NCBI RefSeq assembly: GCF_023006505.1
Contig: NZ_JALBGV010000012.1
Location: forward strand, 1 to 64,000
Length of the DNA: 64,000 bases
DNA from: Neorhizobium sp. SHOUNA12A
GTDB lineage: Bacteria; Pseudomonadota; Alphaproteobacteria; Rhizobiales; Rhizobiaceae
Direction: 5' to 3'
This document shows, in pieces, positions 58,394-64,000 of this stretch; the first letter of the stretch is position 1, and every line of letters starts with the position of its first letter. The notes beneath the pieces were generated by a model. The model worked only from the letters and a program-made list of their open reading frames with translations, had not been told where the DNA came from and did no database searches. The position numbers were made by a program, and so were the translations under genes.

Positions 58394-59352
58394 GACCAGG
58401 GACCTTTGCGCGGTTCATCCGAGCCGCGGCCCCAACCGGTATTCGGAACGGAGCGCGCGGTGCGCTGCGGTCTATCAGTCCGGAACTGCGCCGTCGAGGC
58501 ACCACCGGAGAACTCACCGGCCATCTGCTGGAGCGCGGCGATACGGTTTCCGGTGTCCGGGTGAGTCGAGAACAGATTGTCCATCCGCTCGCCCGACAGC
58601 GGGTTGATGATGAACATATGCGCCGTCGCCGGATTGCGCTCGGCCTCGTAGTTCGGGATCTGATGCGCCGCACCGGCGATCTTGCCGAGTGCGGAGGCAA
58701 GCCACAGCGGATTGCCGCAGATCTCGGCGCCGCGACGGTCGGCCGAATATTCGCGCGTCCGGCTGATCGCCATCTGCACCAGCATCGCCGCGAACGGAGC
58801 GACGATCATTGCCACCAGCACGCCGACGAAACCGAGCGGATTGTTGTTTTCGCGATTGCCGCCGAAGAAGAAGGCGAAATTGCCGAGCATCGAGATCGCG
58901 CCGGCAAGCGTCGCGGTGATCGTCATCGTCAGCGTATCGCGGTTCTGGATATGCGCGAGCTCATGCGCCATCACGCCCGCCACTTCCTCGTGCGTCAGCC
59001 GCTGCATCAGCCCGGTGGAAGCCGCAACGGCGGCGTTCTGCGGGTTGCGGCCGGTCGCAAAGGCGTTCGGCTGCGGATTGTCGTAGACATAGACTTTTGG
59101 CATCGGCAGGCCGGCATTGGCCGAAAGATCGCGGATCATGTTGTAGAATTCCGGCGCGCTGCGCGCATCCACTTCCTGCGCATGATAGGCCGACAGCACC
59201 ATCTTGTCGGAATTCCAGTAAGAAAACAGGTTCATGCCGGCAGCGATCACCAGCGCGATCATCATGCCGCCCGTGCCGCCGATCAGGAAGCCGATCCCCA
59301 TGAACAGGGCCGTCATGAAGGCCAGAAGCATGGCGGTGCGCATCACATTCAT
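58390..59352 (-). CDS. htpX: Membrane zinc protease HtpX
   Basis: About 320 residues with four hydrophobic segments (two at the N-terminus, two after the active site). The HExxH zinc motif is [13 protein letters not shown] near 130, with [16 protein letters not shown] supplying the third ligand (Glu). It degrades damaged membrane proteins. The ATG at 59352 lies 6 bases from GGGAGAG; an ATG at 59358 is adjacent. It overlaps rsmB by four bases. Confidence 0.94.
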   Translation of the reverse strand: MNVMRTAMLLAFMTALFMGIGFLIGGTGGMMIALVIAAGMNLFSYWNSDKMVLSAYHAQEVDARSAPEFYNMIRDLSANAGLPMPKVYVYDNPQPNAFATGRNPQNAAVAASTGLMQRLTHEEVAGVMAHELAHIQNRDTLTMTITATLAGAISMLGNFAFFFGGNRENNNPLGFVGVLVAMIVAPFAAMLVQMAISRTREYSADRRGAEICGNPLWLASALGKIAGAAHQIPNYEAERNPATAHMFIINPLSGERMDNLFSTHPDTGNRIAALQQMAGEFSGGASTAQFRTDRPQRTARSVPNTGWGRGSDEPRKGPWS

Positions 59353-59475
59353 CGTCATCTCTCCCGTTGCCGATATCGCCCAAAGGCCTTTAAAGGGTTT
59401 TCCCCTAGGCGCGAACGCCTTATGATGTGGTCAATTCACCCAGAGTTTTCAATAATCCACCCGGCGAAGCCCAAA

Positions 59476-59694
59476 ATGCAGAACGCAGATAACGACAATT
59501 CGGAAACCGCCCCGGAAGAGGAAGCTCCCAGGAAACCGCTTTCCCCGGCTGCCGAGCGCGCCCTGAAGGAAGCCGAAGAGCGCCGTCAGGCGGCGGCCAA
59601 GGCCGAAATGCCCGAAGAATTCGGCGGCCGCGGCGGCGCCGACCCCGCCCGCTTCGGCGACTGGGAGATCAACGGCCGGGCGATCGATTTCTAA
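59476..59694 (+). CDS. DUF1674 / SDHAF4-like succinate dehydrogenase assembly factor
   Basis: 72 residues. A charged, Glu-Ala-rich N-terminal part is followed by the signature GGRGGADPARFGDWEINGR near the end and IDF at the C-terminus. In eukaryotes SDHAF4 binds flavinylated SDHA; the bacterial role is likely similar. It is divergent from htpX. Confidence 0.85.
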   Translation: MQNADNDNSETAPEEEAPRKPLSPAAERALKEAEERRQAAAKAEMPEEFGGRGGADPARFGDWEINGRAIDF

Positions 59695-59719
59695 GTAAAT
59701 ATTCCTATTGACTTCCTCC

Positions 59720-60190
59720 ATGGATCGGAATTTATTCCTTTCCATGTTCAAGTCGCTCCTGATTCTCACTGGCATCGCCGCGGTGTTCACCACCGGAGTT
59801 GAAGCGCGCGACGAGATCCCGGGACCGGTGACGGCGGAAATCCTGCGGGTTATCGACGGCGATACGTTGCTGGTCGAAGCGCAGCCCTGGCCGCAGCAGA
59901 AGATGGAAGTTTATGTCCGTATTCGGGGCATCGATGCGCCGGAGCTGAAATCGAAATGCGAGCGGCTGCGCGAAGCGGGCCTCGACGCCCAGCGCGCGCT
60001 TGAAGCGCTCACCGCCCAATCACGTAAAATTCAGCTCATCCATATTTCCGGCGATAAATATTTCGGTCGCATCGTCGCTGACGTCGTGCTCTCCGATGGC
60101 CGCAGCGCCGGCGGCGACCTGCTGCTCGCGGGCCTCGTGCAGCCCTATGACGGCGGACGCAAGCCGCGCGAGGTCTGCGAAGCAGGCTAG
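59720..60190 (+). CDS. Thermonuclease (SNase)-like secreted protein
   Basis: About 156 residues with a signal peptide (hydrophobic LLILTGIAAVFTTG). The SNase-like domain has VIDGDTLLVEA near 45, YVRIRGIDAPELKSKCE near 70 (Arg and Asp of the active site), and DKYFGRIVADVVLSDGR near 115 (second Arg). It probably cleaves nucleic acid outside the membrane. The start is uncertain among TTG 59708, ATG 59720 and ATG 59744; no good Shine-Dalgarno marks any of them. Confidence 0.82.
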   Translation: MDRNLFLSMFKSLLILTGIAAVFTTGVEARDEIPGPVTAEILRVIDGDTLLVEAQPWPQQKMEVYVRIRGIDAPELKSKCERLREAGLDAQRALEALTAQSRKIQLIHISGDKYFGRIVADVVLSDGRSAGGDLLLAGLVQPYDGGRKPREVCEAG

Positions 60191-60261
60191 CGCAATCTTG
60201 AGATTTAAGTGGTTGCTTGCTTTAGAGACGTCGCAAACCTACCGTTACGGCGGGGGTAAGT

Positions 60262-60480
60262 ATGAAGCGACTCACTATTTCTGTCCTGTTTATAGCTGGT
60301 TTCGCTGCCTCGGTTGCCGAAGCAAAGACCTGCAAGGAAGTCGACAGCTGCGAAGAAGCCGTGAAAATCTGGTGTGACGGCTATCGTCGGGCGGATGCCG
60401 ATAAGGATGGCATTCCTTGCGAAAACGTCTGCCGCGCGCGCGACCAAGTCGAAGAAATCCAATCCCGTCTCGGATGCTGA
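60262..60480 (+). CDS. Small secreted excalibur-domain protein
   Basis: 72 residues. A signal peptide (LFIAGFAASVAEA) is followed by a mature Cys-rich domain with ADADKDGIPCENVC, the excalibur calcium-binding motif (DxDxDGxxCE). Five Cys are likely to form disulfides. It is 71 bases after the SNase-like gene and may work with it, since SNase and excalibur domains occur fused in other bacteria. Confidence 0.87.
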   Translation: MKRLTISVLFIAGFAASVAEAKTCKEVDSCEEAVKIWCDGYRRADADKDGIPCENVCRARDQVEEIQSRLGC

Positions 60481-60509
60481 AAAGGCCGCCCGGTTTCCCG
60501 AGCAGCCTT
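60480..60509. terminator. Terminator hairpin between excalibur gene and acs
   Basis: A near-perfect 13-bp stem (AAAGGC...GCCTTT with two G-U type mismatches) and a TTTC loop between convergent genes. The T run is short. Confidence 0.6.
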
Positions 60510-60518
60510 TAAGTTCAA

Positions 60519-62471
60519 TCAGCCCGCCTTGTTCTGGCGGTTGGCGATCAGATCGTCCACCACGCCCGGATCAGCGAGCGTCGAGATATCCCCCAGCGAG
60601 CCAAAGTCGTCCTCGGCGATCTTGCGCAGGATGCGGCGCATGATCTTGCCGGAGCGGGTTTTTGGCAGGCCGGGCGCGAACTGGATCTTGTCGGGTTGCG
60701 CGATCGGGCCGATTTCCTGGCGGACATGCTTCACCAGTTCCTGGCGCAGCGCGTCGCTGCCTTCGTGGCCGGACATCAGGGTCACGTAGCAATAGATGCC
60801 CTGGCCCTTGATATTGTGCGGATAACCGACGACCGCCGCTTCCGACACGAGATTGTGTGAGACGAGCGCCGATTCCACTTCCGCCGTGCCGAGCCGGTGA
60901 CCGGAGACGTTCAGCACGTCGTCGACGCGGCCGGTAATCCAGTAATAACCGTCCTCGTCTCGCCGGCAGCCGTCACCGGTGAAATATTTCCCCTTGTAGG
61001 TGGAGAAATAGGCTTGGATGAAGCGGTCGTGGTCGCCGTAGAGCGTGCGCATCATGCCCGGCCACGCGTCGGTGATGCAGAGATTGCCGTCGGCCGCGCC
61101 TTCCAGCACCTTGCCCTCGTTATCCACCAGTTCGGGCTTCACGCCGAAGAACGGTTTGGTGGCCGAACCCGGCTTGAGGTCGGTGGCACCCGGCAGCGGG
61201 GTGATCATGTGGCCGCCGGTTTCCGTCTGCCACCAGGTATCGACGACCGGGCAGCGCTTGTCGCCGACCACGTTGTAATACCATTCCCAGGCTTCCGGGT
61301 TGATCGGTTCGCCGACCGTGCCAAGCAGGCGCAGGCTTGTCCGCGAGGAGCGTTTCACGAACTCGTCGCCGGCACCCATCAGCGAACGGATCGCCGTCGG
61401 CGCGGTGTAGAAGATGTTGACCTTGTGCTTATCGATGATTTCCCAGAAACGGCCTTGATCGGGGAAGTTCGGCACGCCTTCGAACATCAGCGAGGTGGCG
61501 CAGTTCGCCAGCGGCCCGTAGACGATGTAGGAATGGCCGGTCACCCAGCCCACATCCGCCGTGCACCAGTAGATGTCGCCGTCATGGTAGTCGAACGTAT
61601 ATTCGTGGGTCATCGCCGCGAAGACGAGGTAACCGCCGGTCGTGTGCAGCACGCCCTTCGGCTTTCCGGTCGAGCCCGAAGTGTAGAGGATGAACAGCGG
61701 ATCTTCCGCCTTCATCTTCGCCGGCTCGCAGTGCTCCTTCACGGTGGCGATTTCCTGGTGGTACCAGAGGTCGCGGCCAGGCGCCCAGCCGGTCTTGCCG
61801 CCAGTGCGGCGCACCACCACGACCTTGTTGACGATCACGTGCTGGCGAGCCGCGATATGGATCGCCGTATCGGTATTGTCCTTGAGCGGCACCGGCTTGC
61901 CACCGCGGACGCCCTCGTCGCAGGTGATCACGAAGGTAGACTGGCAGTCGATGATGCGGCCGGCCAGCGCTTCCGGCGAGAACCCGCCGAACACGACCGA
62001 ATGCACCGCGCCGATACGGGCGCAGGCGAGCATCGCATAGGCCGCTTCGGGGATCATCGGCATGTAGATGGTGACGCGGTCGCCCTTCTTGACGCCGTGT
62101 TTCTTCAAGACGTTGGCCAGCCGGCAGACCTGATCGTAAAGCTGGTTATAGGTGATCTTCTTGTCGATATAGGGGTTGTCGCCCTCCCAGATCAGCGCTG
62201 TGCGCTCTCCATGGGTCTTCAGGTGGCGGTCGATGCAGTTGTAGGAAACGTTGGTCAGACCGTCCTCGAACCATTTGATCGAGACCTTGCCCTTGAAGGA
62301 GGTGTTCTTGACTTTGGTATAGGGCTTGAACCAGTCAATGCGCCTGCCGTGTTTGCCCCAGAACTTGTCCGGATCCTCGACGCTCTCCTCGTACCACTTC
62401 TCGTATCTATCCTTGTCGATGAGCGCTTTCGCTTTGGCGGACTTGAGAACCGGGTAGACTTTTTCCGACAT
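60519..62471 (-). CDS. acs: Acetyl-CoA synthetase
   Basis: 650 residues. The AMP-binding loop is [18 protein letters not shown] near 265, then [28 protein letters not shown] near 410, [18 protein letters not shown] near 515, and [15 protein letters not shown] near 600 with the lysine that is acetylated in family members. It makes acetyl-CoA from acetate with ATP. The ATG has GGAGG 6 bases upstream. It is divergent from trcR. Confidence 0.97.
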   Translation of the reverse strand: MSEKVYPVLKSAKAKALIDKDRYEKWYEESVEDPDKFWGKHGRRIDWFKPYTKVKNTSFKGKVSIKWFEDGLTNVSYNCIDRHLKTHGERTALIWEGDNPYIDKKITYNQLYDQVCRLANVLKKHGVKKGDRVTIYMPMIPEAAYAMLACARIGAVHSVVFGGFSPEALAGRIIDCQSTFVITCDEGVRGGKPVPLKDNTDTAIHIAARQHVIVNKVVVVRRTGGKTGWAPGRDLWYHQEIATVKEHCEPAKMKAEDPLFILYTSGSTGKPKGVLHTTGGYLVFAAMTHEYTFDYHDGDIYWCTADVGWVTGHSYIVYGPLANCATSLMFEGVPNFPDQGRFWEIIDKHKVNIFYTAPTAIRSLMGAGDEFVKRSSRTSLRLLGTVGEPINPEAWEWYYNVVGDKRCPVVDTWWQTETGGHMITPLPGATDLKPGSATKPFFGVKPELVDNEGKVLEGAADGNLCITDAWPGMMRTLYGDHDRFIQAYFSTYKGKYFTGDGCRRDEDGYYWITGRVDDVLNVSGHRLGTAEVESALVSHNLVSEAAVVGYPHNIKGQGIYCYVTLMSGHEGSDALRQELVKHVRQEIGPIAQPDKIQFAPGLPKTRSGKIMRRILRKIAEDDFGSLGDISTLADPGVVDDLIANRQNKAG

Positions 62472-62710
62472 GAACACCTCCCTGAATTGGCACGCATAAC
62501 GACGCATCGAGCCGTCAGCGATATGTGCCGCATTCATAACAGGTGAGGCAAGAGCGGCAATTAGACAAACGGTTCATCTCGGTGCGACGATCTCGCTTCA
62601 AAGATTTGCAATTCTGTCCCAATTCGATTATAGGGCGGTAAATTCCCGGAAATTGTGGTTGATACCCACGGCCCGCGACACCGGCGCGGACGGACAGAGG
62701 ACCTATACCC

Positions 62711-63427
62711 ATGGCTCAACAATTGCTCATGCCGAAGGCGACCGCTGTATGGCTGGTCGACAATACCGCGCTTTCCTTCGAACAGATCGCCAATTTCTGC
62801 AAGCTCCACCCGCTCGAGGTGAAAGCCATTGCGGATGGCGAAGCGGCGCAGGGCATCAAGGGCCTCGACCCGATCGCAACAGGCCAGCTTTCGCGCGATG
62901 AAATCGAGCGCGGCGAAAAGGACATCAACCACAAGCTGAAGCTGTCCGAGCCGAAGGTTCGCGTGCCGGAATCGAAACGCCGCGGCCCGCGCTATACGCC
63001 GGTCTCCAAGCGCCAGGATCGCCCGAACGCCATTCTCTGGCTGGTTCGCAACCATCCTGAACTCAAGGACGCGCAAATCTCCCGCCTCGTCGGCACCACC
63101 AAGTCGACGATCGAGCAGATCCGCGAGCGCACCCACTGGAACTCGACCAACCTGACGCCGATGGATCCGGTGACGCTTGGCCTCTGCAGCCAGATCGACC
63201 TCGACCTCGAAGTCGAGCGCGCTTCCAAGGGTCGTCCGCTGCCGACCGCCGCCGAACTCGGCGCTTCCCTGCAGCCGGCGAGCGAAACCGAAAACCTCGG
63301 TTTCAATTATCGCAACGAGCGCGAGGAAGAGAAGGAAAAGGAGATCGACGCGGACGCCGTTTTCGCCAAGCTCTCGTCGCTCAAGTCCACCCGTCGCGAC
63401 GACGACGAGGAAGACGACCGCTTCTGA
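62711..63427 (+). CDS. trcR: Cell-cycle transcriptional regulator TrcR (DUF1013)
   Basis: 238 residues. The N-terminal half (LLMPKATAVWLVDNTALSF, FCKLHPLEVKAIADGEAAQG) and a central helix-turn-helix-like part (NAILWLVRNHPELKDAQIS, RLVGTTKSTIEQIRERTHW) define TrcR. The C-terminus is acidic. TrcR associates with RNA polymerase at promoters in Alphaproteobacteria and is essential in Rickettsiales relatives and Caulobacter. It is strictly alphaproteobacterial, and so a useful taxonomic marker here. Confidence 0.93.
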   Translation: MAQQLLMPKATAVWLVDNTALSFEQIANFCKLHPLEVKAIADGEAAQGIKGLDPIATGQLSRDEIERGEKDINHKLKLSEPKVRVPESKRRGPRYTPVSKRQDRPNAILWLVRNHPELKDAQISRLVGTTKSTIEQIRERTHWNSTNLTPMDPVTLGLCSQIDLDLEVERASKGRPLPTAAELGASLQPASETENLGFNYRNEREEEKEKEIDADAVFAKLSSLKSTRRDDDEEDDRF

Positions 63428-63449
63428 TCGAACCATTTCGATTGCATTC

Positions 63450-63480
63450 AAGAAGCCCCGGAGACGATCCGGGGCTTCTT
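63450..63480. terminator. Terminator between trcR and the acyl-CoA synthetase
   Basis: A perfect 13-bp stem (AAGAAGCCCCGGA with its complement) around a 5-base loop between convergent genes, ending in TTC. Confidence 0.85.
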
Positions 63481-63484
63481 TCGT

Positions 63485-64000
63485 TCAGGCACTCTGTTTG
63501 AGGCCGCTCCCTTCGCGGGCGTAGCCGTTCGCCTTCAGGATCGCGGTGATCTCGTCCAGCACCGTCGCATCCTCGATCGTTGCCGGCATTTTCCACGGCA
63601 TGTCGTCGGCAATCTTCTGCATCGTGCCGCGCAGGATCTTGCCCGATCGGGTCTTCGGCAGCTTATGAACCACCATCACCGTCTTGAACGCCGCCACCGG
63701 GCCGATCTCGTTGCGCACCAGCTCGGCCACTTCTCTCGCAATATCAGTGATTTCCCGTGAAACATGGTTCTTCAGCACCATGAAGCCGCAGGGGATTTGC
63801 CCCTTGGTGGCATCATGGACGCCGATTACCGCGCATTCTGCGACATCGGGATGTTTGGCGCAGACTTCCTCCATTGCCCCGGTCGAAAGCCGATGGCCGG
63901 CGCAGTTGATGATGTCATCGGTGCGCGCCATCACGAAGATATAACCGTCCTCGTCCATCACCCCGGCATCGGCCGTCTTGTAATACCCCGGGAACTCGTC
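63485..64000 (-). CDS. prpE: Acyl-CoA synthetase, propionyl-CoA synthetase-like (3' part)
   Basis: The window ends inside this gene; 171 C-terminal residues are visible. TADAGVMDEDGYIFVMARTDD and NCAGHRLSTGAMEEV are the adenylate-forming hinge and C-terminal domain, and [17 protein letters not shown] holds the catalytic Lys. The phrasing CAGHRLSTGAMEEV and the length of the tail fit PrpE better than Acs. It would convert propionate (or another short acid) to its CoA ester. The start lies beyond the window. Confidence 0.75.
   Translation of the reverse strand, partial: DEFPGYYKTADAGVMDEDGYIFVMARTDDIINCAGHRLSTGAMEEVCAKHPDVAECAVIGVHDATKGQIPCGFMVLKNHVSREITDIAREVAELVRNEIGPVAAFKTVMVVHKLPKTRSGKILRGTMQKIADDMPWKMPATIEDATVLDEITAILKANGYAREGSGLKQSA

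Noticed and set aside
55418..58564. 1048-codon open frame opposite the heparinase-like gene and rsmB
   Set aside because: Crosses two genes with clear motifs; sequence is Arg/Gln/His-rich without any domain.
60897..62546. 549-codon open frame opposite acs
   Set aside because: Shadow of acs; no ribosome-binding site or recognisable motif.

Overview
This is a 64 kb chromosomal window from an alphaproteobacterium of the order Hyphomicrobiales, most likely family Rhizobiaceae (Rhizobium/Agrobacterium/Neorhizobium type). The grounds are a high-GC coding bias, the gene order obgE-proB-proA-nadD-rsfS-rlmH-envC-ctpA-yibQ-rppH, a large NAD-type glutamate dehydrogenase, the regulator TrcR, an imuA-imuB-dnaE2 cassette behind a GTTC-N7-GTTC LexA box, and bacterioferritin with its ferredoxin. 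The genus assignment is inference; no rRNA or species marker is present.

Layout. 1-316: end of a LivF-type ABC ATPase. 344-4525: membrane/envelope genes (sulfatase-fold transferase, LPG-synthase-type membrane protein, FkbM methyltransferase, CDP-alcohol phosphatidyltransferase). 4706-8717: a tight operon of an MDR dehydrogenase, a QueD/PTPS-like protein lacking key active-site residues, a GT4 glycosyltransferase and a SAM methyltransferase, facing a stand-alone RibD-type reductase. Together these look like an uncharacterised pathway for a pterin- or pyrimidine-derived, glycosylated product. 9015-10868: a Cache-domain chemoreceptor. 10869-15110: an AT-rich island abutting the 3' end of tRNA-Ser(CGA). 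It carries one large SIR2 + STAND-like protein (probable anti-phage defence) whose P-loop has lost its lysine, plus scraps of decayed coding sequence.

15522-28510: housekeeping: rplU-rpmA, two tandem GNAT acetyltransferases, an EEP phosphohydrolase, then Obg GTPase, proline and NAD biosynthesis, ribosome silencing and 23S methylation, cell-wall hydrolase activation, a periplasmic protease and RNA pyrophosphohydrolase. 28610-35431: bacterioferritin/Bfd and the SOS mutasome cassette. 35535-46935: a metallopeptidase-like protein, a CitE-like lyase, leucine biosynthesis (leuD, leuB), a RidA-like protein, a PAP2 phosphatase, an MHS-family transporter with an unusual long periplasmic insertion, asd, a lytic transglycosylase, beta-carbonic anhydrase and pyridoxal kinase. 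47110-55112: NAD-glutamate dehydrogenase, a UMF1-type transporter, a pair of inverted palindromic repeats, and purH. 55199-64000: heparinase-like protein, RsmB, HtpX, an SDH assembly factor, nuclease-like and excalibur secreted proteins, acs, TrcR and the 3' part of a second acyl-CoA synthetase (PrpE-like).

The two places most likely to hold something undescribed are the SIR2/STAND-like gene with its degenerate P-loop at the tRNA-Ser locus, and the pterin-like cluster at 4706-8717 with its neighbouring lipid/envelope genes.
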